DNA from: CAZDKK01 sp964603725
GTDB lineage: Bacteria; Eisenbacteria; RBG-16-71-46; CAIMUX01; WJJG01
Direction of reading: 5' to 3'
Assembly (NCBI GenBank): GCA_964603725.1
Contig: CAZRWW010000004.1
Span: forward strand, 1-64,000
Length of the DNA stretch: 64,000 nucleotides
A program made the translations under genes and the position numbers. The notes below the pieces were generated by a model. The model saw only the letters and a list, made by a program, of their open reading frames with translations, had not been told where the DNA came from and searched no databases. This document shows positions 35,715-46,800 of the stretch, piece by piece; the stretch's first letter is position 1, and each line of letters opens with the position of its first letter.

Positions 35715-36686
35715 TCAGAGATAGCACTGCAGGCTGGACTCGCCCAGCTCCCGCTCGAGCCGCCGCTCGTGGGCCATGAGGTTGTACACGACCGGTCGCG
35801 CGACCTGCTTGAGGAGCAGCCGCAGCGGCTCGCGCACCAGCGCGCAGCGCATGACGAGGTCGGAGCCGATCACGCGCTGGGTCAGTCGCTCGATGCGCGG
35901 GTTGCCCGAGTCCATCGCGGTGTCCTTGATCCGGACGCCGTGGCGGTGATTGAAGAGCTCGTCGATGACCGAGTGCACCATCGTCAGGAGCGCCCGGTTC
36001 GTCATGTTGTCGCGCACGGGCCGTCCCCGGCCCGACCAGATCGCGGCGAGGAAATCTCCGACCGTGTCGCCGGGCGCCTCGTTGCAGGCCTTGCCGACGT
36101 CGCCCGAGTGCGTGTCGGAGTTGCAGGTGAGGTACTTGCCCATGTCGCGGGCCAGATTGGCCGTCACCCGGTTCAGCACCACGGTGCGGCCCGCGTTGAG
36201 CTCGAGGACGTCGAAGTAGGCCGCGGCGTCGCGCACCTTCTCCAGCGTGACCTGCCCGTTCTTCAGCTCCTCGCGCTCCCACCACGTCGGGTGGTTGTAC
36301 TGCGTGAGGATGCCCCGCGCGCGGCAGTAGTCGCGCATGTCGGCCAGGGTGACCACGCGCTCCTGGATCTCGGCGTACTGGTCGGGAGTGAGCTGGTACA
36401 GGTTGACGTGGATCGAGAACCCGATGCCCGGATCCCGCAGGTTGTGCTCGACGGCCGGGATCAGGAGTCGCCGGTCGCCCGCGGACAGCGAGCGGCGGAG
36501 CTCCTCGAAGCCCGCCATCGTGTTGTGGTCGGTGAGGGCGAAGTAGTCCATGCGGCGTCCGGGATCGGGGTGGCCGAGGGCCGCCTCGAAGAGCGCGCGC
36601 GGCATGTAGCGGTCGAAGTCGGGCACGTCCCACGAACGGCACGAATGGACGTGCAGATCGGCTTTGCAGAGTTTGGCTTTCTTCAT
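35715..36686 (-). CDS. PHP-domain metal-dependent hydrolase
   Basis: A 323-residue protein. The PHP metal motifs are visible: DLHVHS near residue 10 and LTDHNT near 51; further histidines occur in VEHNL, YNHPTWW and SDTHSG (near 79, 131 and 197). PHP enzymes hydrolyse phosphoesters, e.g. DNA polymerase proofreading or histidinol-phosphatase; the substrate here is unknown. Start MKKAK lacks a strong ribosome site. An in-frame upstream extension looks non-coding. Confidence 0.8.
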   Translation of the reverse strand: MKKAKLCKADLHVHSCRSWDVPDFDRYMPRALFEAALGHPDPGRRMDYFALTDHNTMAGFEELRRSLSAGDRRLLIPAVEHNLRDPGIGFSIHVNLYQLTPDQYAEIQERVVTLADMRDYCRARGILTQYNHPTWWEREELKNGQVTLEKVRDAAAYFDVLELNAGRTVVLNRVTANLARDMGKYLTCNSDTHSGDVGKACNEAPGDTVGDFLAAIWSGRGRPVRDNMTNRALLTMVHSVIDELFNHRHGVRIKDTAMDSGNPRIERLTQRVIGSDLVMRCALVREPLRLLLKQVARPVVYNLMAHERRLERELGESSLQCYL

Positions 36687-36770
36687 AACGTGAGTATCAA
36701 GGCGAGAGGTTCGCCGAGCTTTGCGGTTGCGTTTCCTTCTGGTTGCGGCCCTTGCGCTCCGGCTGCAGCG

Positions 36771-36796
36771 CGGGCTGCCGGCCGACCGGCAGCCCG
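36771..36796 (-). terminator. Perfect 11-bp hairpin
   Basis: CGGGCTGCCGG / CCGGCAGCCCG with loop CCGA lies between the sialidase-like gene end and the PHP gene start. A second 7-bp hairpin AGACCCC / GGGGTCT is at 36819-36838. No T run follows either. Confidence 0.5.
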
Positions 36797-36946
36797 GGGG
36801 CAGACCGTCGATCTTAGCAGACCCCCGTCGCGGGGTCTCCGGAAAAGCTACGCCAGAGTAACCGCGCGGTTGCGGCCGAGGTTCCCGGGCAGCTGCCGGC
36901 CGCCCCCGGGATTCGGGCACCTGGCCCGCGGGCCACCGGGGCTGCC

Positions 36947-38530
36947 TCACCGCACGACGATGAACCCGCGGCTCTCCGATCCGTTCGCCCCACGCGCCCC
37001 GTCCACCAGCGCCCGGTACCAGCCCGGCTCGACCCGTCGCCCGTATCGGTCCCGCCCGTCCCAGGACAACCAGCGGCTGTCGCCGGCCCCGCTCGCGCCC
37101 GCGCCGGCGGGGTCGCCGATCTCGCGGACCAGGCGGCCCTCGGCATCCAGGATCCTCGCCCACTGGGCGCGGAAGGCGGCTCCCCCATGCACAACCGAGG
37201 GTACGATGCGGACCGCGGAAGCCCCGGGCAAGCCGCTGGCCCCCGCGGGTCGATCCGGACCTCCCGCCAGGCTCGAGAACGCGGGGCCGGCGAAGTAGAC
37301 GTTGTCGTCGTAGCTCTCGCGCCCATCCATCCACACGGCCGCGACGCCGCCCCCGGGCAGACCCGCCGCCGCCACGCCTTGCTGGGGACTGATCTCCCAC
37401 TCCGGGTCATCGTTGACCCGCTCGGGCGGCGTGAAGGTCACCCCTCCGTCGCCCGTCGCGGCGCAGAGGATGTCGGTATCCCAGGTGGGCTCGTGGGAGT
37501 CTTCCCAGAAGACGTGGGCCAGGCCCAGACCGTCGTAGGCGATTGCCGGGAGCTGCTGGACACCATCGGTTTCCGGATGCGCGCGGTGGTTCGCGCCGAA
37601 GGTGACGCCGCCGTCGGTCGACTCGGCGAAGTAGGCGTCCGGCACCTCGCTCAGGTGCGCGCTCGTCCACACGACCCCGACCTGTCCGTCCGGCCCCACG
37701 TCCAGTGAGGCGCACGGCATCACTCAGCCGTCGTAGAACCACGGGACGTGGCTCACCTCGACGGGCAACTCCCAGGTGCGGCCGCCATCCAACGATCGAG
37801 CGGCGTGAACCCAGCGGTTCCAGCCGGCCGTGGTCTGACGCCACACCAGGTGGACGATCGCGGGGTCGCCGCCCACCGCGATGTCCGGCAGGGGCGGCGT
37901 GCACGTGGGACCGACGACCTCGCGATTGGCCTTGACGTTGCGCCGAAAGGCCGTGCCATCCGGCGAGTAGGATACGTAAAGGTCGACGATATCAGGGCTG
38001 TTGCGGAAGTCACACCACACGATGTGAACGCCCCCCGCCGGGTCGCCCGCCATCGACGGCCAGGCGCGGTCCTCGGCCTCCGCGTCGCTCACCGGCACGG
38101 GCGCCTCGAACGACGCCCCCCCGTCGATCGAGCGGGCGCAGAAGACGCGGCCCACGCGCCCCGGCTCCCACATGACCCAGGCCGCGTAGACGATGCCGTG
38201 GCCGTCGACGCCCAGGCAGGGCCAGCGCACGAGCATCGGCGTGCCGTAGCCGGGGGCGCTCGCGGGATCGACGCGGATCTCGGGCTCGAAGCTCGCCCCG
38301 CCGTCCAGGGAACGGGCGCAGTAGACCGATCCGGTCCCGTGGCGCCAATCCTCCCAGACCGCGTAGAGGTTGCCCTCGGGCCCCCGCGCAATCTCGGGAT
38401 CGGCCTGATGGTAGCCGTCGCCGAAGTGGTTGACCCGCAGGTTGGCGCCGAAAGCGCCGAGCGCGGGCGATCCGGCCAGAAAGACCGCGCCGGCGATCCA
38501 TGCCGCCGGAACCAGCCTGTGAGATCTCAT
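36947..38530 (-). pseudogene. BNR/sialidase-like secreted protein interrupted by in-frame TGA
   Basis: One reading frame of 528 codons is broken by a single TGA at 37724-37726 (after PWFYDG, before VMPCASLD). Both halves show BNR/Asp-box blocks of the form SxDGGxxF: SLDGGASF, SIDGGASF, SLDGGRTW, STDGGVTF, GDGGVTF. The first half has a signal peptide (MRSHRLVPAAWIAGAVFLAG); the second half ends in an FlgD-like tail (ILDAEGRLVREI, WDGRDRYGRRV, SRGFIVVR). GGGGAGG precedes ATG 38530. It reads as one beta-propeller gene with a nonsense mutation, a sequence error, or recoding. Confidence 0.75.
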
Positions 38531-38703
38531 CGCCGCCTCCCCGCCGCCGGCAGACGCCGGCAGACACCGGCCACCCAAGTCTAGCACGGGCCGCCGGCGC
38601 GTGTGGGCGAGTCGAGGGCGATTCCCCGGAAACTCTCGGGCGGCGCATGCGTAGTCACCTTCGTCATGCCCCCCAGACATGCCAAACCCCCTGGAGGCGA
38701 TCC

Positions 38704-40251
38704 ATGCAACCCAATCTCAACCGCCGCGACTTCCTCAGGTGGGTCGGGGCGGGCACGGCCATGGTGTCCCTGCCGGCCGTCTTCGGCTGCCGATCGGGCG
38801 CGGCGCTGGGAGCGATAGCCGGCGCGCCCGGCGCGCACACGACCTACTTCGACCGCTTCGGCGTGAGCGAGGCGGTCCTGGGACGCGTCCTGGCGCAAGC
38901 CCTGTCGCGCGGCGGCGATTTCGCCGATGTCTATCTGCAGCACACGATCTCGCGGACGACCGGCATGCAGGAGAGCCAGGTCAATCGCGCCTTCGGCACC
39001 GTCGATCTCGGCGCGGGGATCCGCGTTCTCAAGGGCGACGCCACCGGGTTCGCCTTCTGCGAGGATCTGTCGGAGCAAGCCCTCCTGGCGGCCGCCGGCA
39101 CGGCGGCTGCGGTGGCCGACGGCGCTCCCGCGGCGCGGCCCCGCCCGCTGGCCGCGGTCCAGGTCGCGGACTTCTACCCGGTCGAGGTGCCGTGGAGCGC
39201 GATCGGCATCGACCGCGTGGTGCCGATCATCGAGCGCGCCGACCGCCAGGTCCGCCAGCAGGACGCGCGCATCACCAAGGTCAGCATCTACGCGTCGGAC
39301 GAGGACACGCGCATCCTGCTCGCCAACTCCGAGGGCGTCCTCGTCGAGGACGCGCGCCCGATGGGGGTCCTGCGCATCTCCTGCTCGGCCAAGGACGGCG
39401 ATCGGATCGAGAGCTCGATGGACGCCATCTCGGGGCGGCAGGGCCTCGACCTCTACAGCGACGCCAATGTCGATGAGCTGGTGCGCGAGGTCGTGGCGCA
39501 GACCGTCGGCGGGTTCGAGGCGGTCGAGGCGCCCTCGGGCGAGATGCCGGTCGTGCTCGCGGGCGGCATCGCCGGGGTGATCCTGCACGAGGCGATCGGC
39601 CACGGGATGGAGGCCGACTTCAACCGCAAGGGCACCTCGATCTACGCCGACCGGATCGGCCAGCGCATCGCCGGCTCCGACGTCACGATCTTCGACGACG
39701 GCACGCTGCCCGGATTGCGCGGCTCCCTCAACGTCGACGACGAGGGTGCGGCGACGCAGCGCACCGTGCTCGTGGAGAACGGCATCCTGCGGTCGTACCT
39801 GCACGATCGTATCTCCGCGCGTCACTACCAGGTCGCTCCGACCGGCTCCGGGCGGCGTCAGTCGTTCCGCTTTCCTCCGGTGCCGCGCATGCGCACCACC
39901 TACATGATCAGCGGTCCGCACGACCCAGAGGAGATCATCGCCTCGGTCAAGCGGGGCATCTACGCGCGCGTGATCGGCAACGGCGAGGTCAACATCGGAG
40001 CCGGCGATTTCAGCTTCTACCTGGTCCAGGGGCGGTTGATCGAGAACGGCAAGCTCGCGGGCCTCATCAAGGACGTCAACCTGACCGGCCAGGGTCCCAA
40101 GGTCCTCGAGGCCATGGACATGGTCGGCAACAACATGACGCTCAAGGCCGGCGGCGGCAGTTGCGGCAAGGACGGCCAGTTCGTGCCGGTCGGCTTCGGG
40201 ATGCCCACGGTTCGCGCGGGCGGGATCTCGGTGGGAGGGCGCACGGCATGA
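38704..40251 (+). CDS. tldD: TldD-type metallopeptidase with Tat-like signal
   Basis: A 515-residue TldD-family protein. The zinc motif HExxxH is HEAIGH (H295, E296, H300), and a C-terminal SCGKDGQ supplies the typical cysteine. The N-terminus has a twin-arginine signal (NRRDFLRWVG, then a hydrophobic stretch and VFGC), unusual because TldD is normally cytosolic. The next gene, TldE, overlaps by ATGA. Known TldD/TldE dimers trim peptides such as microcin B17 and the CcdA antitoxin. Confidence 0.87.
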   Translation: MQPNLNRRDFLRWVGAGTAMVSLPAVFGCRSGAALGAIAGAPGAHTTYFDRFGVSEAVLGRVLAQALSRGGDFADVYLQHTISRTTGMQESQVNRAFGTVDLGAGIRVLKGDATGFAFCEDLSEQALLAAAGTAAAVADGAPAARPRPLAAVQVADFYPVEVPWSAIGIDRVVPIIERADRQVRQQDARITKVSIYASDEDTRILLANSEGVLVEDARPMGVLRISCSAKDGDRIESSMDAISGRQGLDLYSDANVDELVREVVAQTVGGFEAVEAPSGEMPVVLAGGIAGVILHEAIGHGMEADFNRKGTSIYADRIGQRIAGSDVTIFDDGTLPGLRGSLNVDDEGAATQRTVLVENGILRSYLHDRISARHYQVAPTGSGRRQSFRFPPVPRMRTTYMISGPHDPEEIIASVKRGIYARVIGNGEVNIGAGDFSFYLVQGRLIENGKLAGLIKDVNLTGQGPKVLEAMDMVGNNMTLKAGGGSCGKDGQFVPVGFGMPTVRAGGISVGGRTA

Positions 40252-41576
40252 GTCAAGATCTGATCGCCAAGGCTCGGGGCGTCGTGACCGCCGCTCGCGC
40301 CAAGGGCGCCGACGGCGCGCGCGTCTCGATCAGCCGCAACCGCAACAGCCGCGTGGAATGGCGGGATGCGGACCTCGATCGCATCCGCGAATCGACGACC
40401 ATGTCGCTCACCGTCAACCTGTACGTCGGCGGCCGCTACAGCTCGCACACGACCAGCGACCTGCGTCCCGACGCGCTCGCGAGCTTCGTCGAGAACGCCG
40501 TCGCGATGACGCGACTGCTCGCGCCCGATCCGCATCGCAAGCTGCCGGATCCGGCGCGCTACGCCGATCGCTTCCGGGGCGACCTGGGCGCGGATGATCC
40601 CGCCGGCGCGGCCTCGCTGGACGGCGCCCAGCGGCGCCGGCGCGCGAAAGGGCTGGTGGAGGCGGCCCGGTCATCGCCCGGGGCCGGCAAGATCATCTCG
40701 GCCAGCAGCAGCTGGGGCGACGTCGAATACGAATCCGCCATGGCGACCTCCAACGGCATGGAGGCCTACGAGCGCGGCACGGCTTTCTTCTGCACGTCGG
40801 TCGTCACGGTGCGCGACGAGGACGACCGCCGGCCGCGCGACTACTGGTCGACCGCCGCGCTCTTCCTCGACCAGCTCGAATCGATCGAGGAGGTGGGCCG
40901 CGCCTCGACGCGCCGGGCGCTCGCCCGGCTGGGGGCGCGGCCGATCAAGACCGGCAGCTACCCGTGCGTCATCGAGAATCGCGTCGCCGGCGGCCAGATC
41001 GGGAACCTGCTCTCGCCGCTCAGCGGGGGAGTGATCCAGCAGCAGCGCTCCTGCATGGCCGACAGGCTGGGTGCGCGCATCGGGTCATCGTTGCTCACGA
41101 TCACCGACGAGCCGCACCTCAAGGGCGGCCTCAGCTCGACCAGCTTCGACGGCGAGGGCATGGCGACGCGCCGCCTGCCGGTCTTCGAGCAGGGGGTGCT
41201 CAAGAACTTCTACCTGGACACGTACTACGCCAGCAAGCTCGGCCAGGAGCCCACGACCGGCAGCTCGACCAACCTCGTCTTTCCCGCCGGCACGCGGGAT
41301 CTGAACGGCCTGCTCGCGGCGCTGGGCACCGGCATCCTGATCACCGACTTCCGCGGCGGCAACTCGAACGACACGACGGGCGACTTCTCCACCGGCGTGA
41401 GCGGCCACTGGGTGGAGAACGGCGAGCTCGTTCGTCCCATCGCGGAGATGAATCTGGCCGGCAACCTCTTGACGTTCTGGCAACTGCTCGAGGAACTGGG
41501 CAACGACCCGTTTCCCTACTCGTCGACGCGCGTGCCCAGCCTGCGCTTCGCCGAGCTGCAGTTCTCAGGCGTCTGA
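40248..41576 (+). CDS. TldE/PmbA-type partner of TldD
   Basis: A 442-residue TldE/PmbA-family protein. Family blocks include SSTSFDGEGMATRR, GSSTNLVFPAG, and TDFRGGNSNDTTGDFSTGVSG. It has no HExxxH motif, as expected for the non-zinc partner, and no signal peptide, in contrast to the TldD upstream. The genes overlap by ATGA, so a dimer is very likely. If TldD is exported by Tat, this subunit may ride along folded. Confidence 0.86.
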   Translation: MSQDLIAKARGVVTAARAKGADGARVSISRNRNSRVEWRDADLDRIRESTTMSLTVNLYVGGRYSSHTTSDLRPDALASFVENAVAMTRLLAPDPHRKLPDPARYADRFRGDLGADDPAGAASLDGAQRRRRAKGLVEAARSSPGAGKIISASSSWGDVEYESAMATSNGMEAYERGTAFFCTSVVTVRDEDDRRPRDYWSTAALFLDQLESIEEVGRASTRRALARLGARPIKTGSYPCVIENRVAGGQIGNLLSPLSGGVIQQQRSCMADRLGARIGSSLLTITDEPHLKGGLSSTSFDGEGMATRRLPVFEQGVLKNFYLDTYYASKLGQEPTTGSSTNLVFPAGTRDLNGLLAALGTGILITDFRGGNSNDTTGDFSTGVSGHWVENGELVRPIAEMNLAGNLLTFWQLLEELGNDPFPYSSTRVPSLRFAELQFSGV

Positions 41577-41628
41577 CCGCTGTCCCCAGGAGAGGAGCGG
41601 GGGCCCGCTGGCCCCGCTCGCCCCTCCA

Positions 41629-41658
41629 GGCCCCGGGTGAACCCCACCACCCGGGGCC
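41629..41658. terminator. 11-bp hairpin between convergent genes
   Basis: GGCCCCGGGTG / CACCCGGGGCC form a perfect 11-bp stem with an 8-nt loop between the tldE-like stop and the M1 peptidase stop. Confidence 0.65.
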
Positions 41659-41686
41659 GACCCGTTAAGGCCGCCTAAGGCCGCGC

Positions 41687-43651
41687 TCAACGCACGAGCA
41701 CCAGCGCGCGCTGCTGGGCGCCGCGGGGCGCCTCCAGGCGCAGGTAGTACACGCCCGAGGCCGCGGGATCCCCCTGGCTCGTCGCGCCGTCCCACTCGAC
41801 TGTGTGCTCGGCGCCCTGCAGCCGCCGGTCGACCAGGGTACGCACGAGGCGGCCGGTGACGTCGAGGACGTGCAAGCTGACCTCGCCCGCCTCGGGCAGC
41901 GCGTAAGTGATGCGGCTCAGCGCCCGGGTGGGGTTCGGTCGCGGCGCGTGGAGCAGCGCGTGCGCCGGCGGCGCCGGCGACAACGGCTTGAGCACCCACC
42001 CGTCGGGATCGATCGCCAGCACGCGGGGAAGGCCGTCGACGCTGAAGGTGAACGTCTGTTCGCGCAGCGTGTTCTCGACCTTGAATCGCCTGACGATGAG
42101 CGGATCCCCGGCGATGCCGATCTCGACGTCGATCGGCATGACGTACACCTCGGGCTCGTCTTGCTCCTGCACGATCTCGAGGGCGACTTCGTACCCGGCG
42201 GCCACCCGCTCGCTCGACCAGGTCCAGCGGTAGGACGGACGCCCCTCCGCGTGGAGCCACTGATCGAAGAAGCCATCCAGCTCCAGACCGGTCTCTCCCT
42301 CGACGATGTCGCGGAAGGCTTCGGTGGTCGCCTGGCCGCCGCCGCCCAGGGACTGGTAGTAGGCCCTCAACGCGGCGAAGAACGCCTCATCATCGGCGAC
42401 GACATGACGGAGCATGTGGAGCACCCAGGCCCCCTTCCGATACGGCGTGATGCCGAAGAGCTGAGTCGGATTGTAGACCGTGCCGTTGAAGTCCAGGCCC
42501 GCGGGCGGGGCGGCGCTGTCCAGCTCGCGCATGTAGTCGGCGTAGGCCTGAGGGCCCTGGGTGTGCTCGACCCACAGAGCTTCGCTGTAAGTCGCGAATC
42601 CCTCGTTGAGCCAGACGTGCTTCCAGTCCGCCAGACCCACCCAGTCCCCCCACCACTGGTGCGACAGCTCGTGGATCAGGATCCACTCCTGACTGTGGTC
42701 GCCGGTGATGTAGCGCCCGCCAAGCGTCGTGCAGGTCTGATGCTCCATGCCGCCGTTGATGGGCGCCGTGACGACCGCGTACTTCTCATCGGCGAAGGGA
42801 TAGAGTCCGATCAGGTCCGAGAGGAACTTGATCATTTCGCCGGTGCGAGCGAACGTGACGCGCGCGTCTTCCAGGTCCTCTTGATAGACATAGAAGCGCA
42901 GGGGAATGGTGACCGCGCCGCTCTCGACCGGAACGGCCACCGAATCCTCCAGCACCGCGTAGTCCGAGATGGCGAGCGACACGAGGTAGCTGGCGACCGG
43001 ATGGCCGTGCGCCCAGCGCCAGGTCCGGCGCCCGCCGAGCGCCTCGTCCACGCCCAGGAGCTTGCCGTTCGACACCACGGTCAGGGCCGAGTCCGCGGTC
43101 ACGGACATGTTCACGGTGGCCTTGTCCCCGAGCACGGGCTTGCATGGCCACCAGGTCCAGGCCCGATCGGGCACGCTCATGGTGTAAATCACCGGCGTGG
43201 TCACCTGCCCGTAGGTGTGGCTGCGCCAGTTGAAGGGATAGTCTGAGACAGCGCCGCCGATCTGGGGCGGGGTCCCCTCGTAGGAGACCGTCACGCGGAA
43301 GACTTCATCGGCGGCGAGCGGCGCGGACAGATGTATCCGCAAGCGATCGGCGAAGCGCTCGAAGGCGCTGACCGCGTGGGTGCTGCTGCTCACCTGGTCG
43401 ATCGCCAGCTCGTCGGCCAGGGCCAGGACGATCTCGTCCAGACCGGGTTGCACGGCGCGACCCACCAAGGTGCCCGTGCCCGTGATCGTTCCATCGCCCA
43501 CTCCGATGGCGAGGTCATAGTGGGTCGCGTCATAGGCGCTCCAATCGGCCGGCATCGGGTTGGCGGCGGCGCCACCGGTCAGCCCGAGCAGCGCCAGCCC
43601 GCCGGCGGCGACCGGCCGCTGCCAGCGGCGCAGCATTCCTGCGGACATCAT
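41687..43651 (-). CDS. Secreted M1-family aminopeptidase with FlgD-type tail
   Basis: A 654-residue exported gluzincin. It has a signal peptide (1-30), an M1 N-terminal beta domain, GGMEHQ (the exopeptidase GxMEN-like motif with Q instead of N), and the zinc site HELSHQWWGDWV with the downstream NEGFATYSE glutamate. A C-terminal FlgD-type tail follows (APRPNPTRALSRITY, VLDVTGRLVRTLVD, WDGATSQGDPAASGVYYLRL). GGAGGA 7 nt upstream supports ATG 43651. It probably trims peptides released by the neighbouring proteases outside the cell. Confidence 0.88.
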   Translation of the reverse strand: MMSAGMLRRWQRPVAAGGLALLGLTGGAAANPMPADWSAYDATHYDLAIGVGDGTITGTGTLVGRAVQPGLDEIVLALADELAIDQVSSSTHAVSAFERFADRLRIHLSAPLAADEVFRVTVSYEGTPPQIGGAVSDYPFNWRSHTYGQVTTPVIYTMSVPDRAWTWWPCKPVLGDKATVNMSVTADSALTVVSNGKLLGVDEALGGRRTWRWAHGHPVASYLVSLAISDYAVLEDSVAVPVESGAVTIPLRFYVYQEDLEDARVTFARTGEMIKFLSDLIGLYPFADEKYAVVTAPINGGMEHQTCTTLGGRYITGDHSQEWILIHELSHQWWGDWVGLADWKHVWLNEGFATYSEALWVEHTQGPQAYADYMRELDSAAPPAGLDFNGTVYNPTQLFGITPYRKGAWVLHMLRHVVADDEAFFAALRAYYQSLGGGGQATTEAFRDIVEGETGLELDGFFDQWLHAEGRPSYRWTWSSERVAAGYEVALEIVQEQDEPEVYVMPIDVEIGIAGDPLIVRRFKVENTLREQTFTFSVDGLPRVLAIDPDGWVLKPLSPAPPAHALLHAPRPNPTRALSRITYALPEAGEVSLHVLDVTGRLVRTLVDRRLQGAEHTVEWDGATSQGDPAASGVYYLRLEAPRGAQQRALVLVR

Positions 43652-43774
43652 CGTCGGTCCTCCACTCGCACGGCGGCCCCAGATCGCCCGGGGCTCCCCG
43701 GGCGACCACTGCCGATAGCGTAGCAGACGGGACGGGGGCGCGCCACGCCGGGGTCCCGCGCCGCAGTAACGACC

Positions 43775-43806
43775 GCGGCCACCCTCCGCTCCCGGAAGGT
43801 GGCCGC
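43775..43806 (-). terminator. Hairpin downstream of the second gingipain-like gene
   Basis: GCGGCCACC / GGTGGCCGC form a 9-bp stem, 29 nt beyond the gingipain-like stop on the minus strand. Confidence 0.5.
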
Positions 43807-43834
43807 TCGTCGCCCTTGAGTGGGTCGTTTCACA

Positions 43835-46800
43835 TCATCTCAGCAGGATCACGCGGCGGGTCGCCTGCTCCCCGCCCACGCTGAGCTGGTAGTAGTAGAT
43901 GCCGCTCGGCTGCCGCTCGCCGCTCGCGCTCGCGCCGTCCCACGTCACCACGTGGGCGCCCGCCGCCTCGACGCCGTCGACCAGCGTCCGCACGAGGCGA
44001 CCGCTCGGGTCGAAGACCTGGAGCAGCGTCCGCCCAGCGGCCGCGGGGACGGCGTAGGCGATGCAGGTCGTCCGCGTGAACGGGTTCGGGCGGGCGCCGC
44101 TCAGGAACAGCGCGGCCGCGTCGCCCGGGCGCACGTCGCTCGTCTCGTAGCAGCCGATGGCCAGCGCGCCCACCTGCCCGCACATCTCGGAGACGCACGG
44201 CGTATAGTTCCACAGGCGGAAGTCGCCCCCGGCCGCGTCGCAGAACTGCGGATCGAGCGAGATGTTGTCGAGGCCGTACTGCCCGGCGATGCAGCCGACC
44301 CAGTCGCCGCCCGCGTTGCCGAAGATGTCGCAGCAGTCGAGCGTCGCCGCGCCCGACCACACGCAATTGACCGCCTGGCCCGCCTGGCTGAAGGCCACGA
44401 CCGTGTTGCGCATCGTCAGCAGGCCGCCGCTGTCAACGTGGATGACGCCGCCGTCCGGCGCCGAGCCGCCGTACAGCGTGCAGTGATCGAGGAGCACCGT
44501 GCTGTCGAAGAGATGAACGTCGGCCGCATGGTGGTCCGACGCATTGCCCGAGAAGACGCAGTAGTGGAGCTGCGGCCCCGATTCGCTGACGGCCGCGACC
44601 GCGCCCCCGATTCCCGCGCCCGTCACCTGGTTGTCGATGAAGTGCACGTTATTGAGCGTCGGCGACGCGCCGTAGCAGTAGACGCCAGCGCCGCGGGCAT
44701 CGGTGAGGAAGCCGTGGGTGATCGTCACATTCTGCAGCACCGAGCCGGCGCCCTCGCCGTTGACGAAGCTGACGCCCCGCGCCGCGTACTGGCAATCGAT
44801 CACGCAAGTCGCGGGGTTGCCGCTCAGCGATTGAACCGTGATCGCCTTGCCCTGGAAGTTCAGGTCTCGGTTGCCGGGACCCATGAACACCGCATCCACC
44901 AGCTCGATGAGATCGTCTTCGGCGGCCGCGTCGATCGCCTCCTGGATCGTCAGGTAGTCGCCGCCGCCCTCGGGATCCACGATGATCGACCCGGCCTCGA
45001 TCGGAATCCGGACATCGTAGCGCAGCCGGTTCGCCTTGGTGGCGACCACGCGCAGCTCGCCGCCCTCGCCCTGGGGGATGATCGCGATCGGCAGCGGCGC
45101 CCCGGTGGCCTCCGCCACGCCGATGAGCGCGCCGTCGACCGAGAGCCCGATCAGCGCTCCGGCCTCGGCCTGGACCGTGAAGGTCGCCTCACCCGGCTCC
45201 AGGTGGTCCTCGTGCAACACGGTGAGCGGCGTGGGAACCCGGTCGTTCATCGTGATGAAGACGTCGCCATGGTGATGGAACAGGTGATAGGTGACCGTCT
45301 TGTTCTGCGGGTTATACGGCCAACTGCTGGCCTGCAGGTAGTACTTGCCGTAGGTCTGGCCGAAGCCCGGCCGCAGGGCCGTGGCCGACGTCCCGCCGGT
45401 GCCGTAGCCCGGGTCGAATCCGGGCCACATGCTGTCGAAGACGCCCCAGATGTAGGCGTCGTTGACGAACGAGTACGACGTCTCGGAGGCCGCCAGGAGA
45501 CCGACGGCGCCGTACTGAATCCGGTGGAACATCTCGGTGAACGAGGTCCCGGCGTAGTTGTATTTGCCGGTCAGGCAGTTGACGCTGAAGACGAATGGGT
45601 ACTTCGTGTTCGTCAGCATGTTGACGTTGCCGTTGTTGTACGCGGGCTCGCCCCAGCCCGTCACCAGGCCGTGGTCGCGGTGCATCACGAAGTAGGCTCC
45701 GGCATTGATGTCGTTGTTGATCCGCGTGGCGTTGCCGCCCCAGTCGGTCAGGTGTTGCGGCGTGGCCGGAATGTAACCGAGTCCGTTGGGGCCGAAGTAG
45801 TTGACGACCATGTAGGTGTTCTGGTTCGTGGACCACTGCGTTCCCGGATACCCCGAATAGATGGCGTACTCCCGGACGGGGGTCTTGCCCAGGACGTTGG
45901 CCTGGTGGCCGTAGATCACCTCGGCGCACAGGATGAACCAGCGCTCGGTCTGCCAGCCGCCGGCGATCAGGGGACGGTCATAGAAGCTCGGATCCATCAC
46001 CGGCTGGCGCTCGTGAGAGAACATCTTGCGGAGCATGTTGGCCAGGTCGACGTCGGTCCGCGGGCAGAGACGCCCATGGGCCATCTCGGGCAGCTGGTTG
46101 CCGTTGGTGTCGGCGTAGATGTTGTCGCTGACGCAGTAGCCGTTGTAGATGGGGGACGCGACGCCGGGCAGATTCTCGCGATAGCCGTCGCCCGCGACCG
46201 ACCCGGCCTCCGCGCCGCCGCCCGCATCGCCGCTGCTCGGATAGTCCCCGAGGATCAGGAACGCCACGGGCGGCACGTCCCAGGTGGCATAGGCGTTGTT
46301 GAGCCAGCTTTCGATCTGCGTGGTCGTCGTTCCCGTCTGAGCGGTGGTGAACACCTCGGTGGTGATGCCCTGCGCGTTGCGCCACGTCTTGATCGAGTCG
46401 GCCCACGCGATGCAGGTGGCATTGTCGGGCGTGATGATCACGTATTCGTAGCCGCTACGACCGTCACGGGGCGAGCGGCTGTTGAAGTCGATCGCCGGCA
46501 GGGTCTCATAGTTGAGGATCTGGTCCTGGAGCAGACTCTCCCAGTAGCGGTTGCGCAGGCGATCATCCGAGAAACGCCCCGCGCCGCCGACGAAGTCGAT
46601 CCGGATGTCCAGGCTGGTGTAGACCGTGAGCTCCCGGGCGACGGGGTTGTACTGAAAAGGCGTGATGCCGAGAGTCACGGCGTTCGCGCCGCGCATCTCG
46701 ACCGGCTCCGAGACCAGGACGGGGCTCGCGGGGAAGTTGGCCCGCCGCCCATAGATCGCCATGTCCTTCACATAGGTCGGGGGCGTGTCGTCGTTCTCGA

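Noticed and set aside
37724..37726. Selenocysteine at the in-frame TGA
   Set aside because: I could not see a convincing SECIS-like stem-loop just downstream and the family does not use selenocysteine to my knowledge; nonsense mutation or error is simpler.
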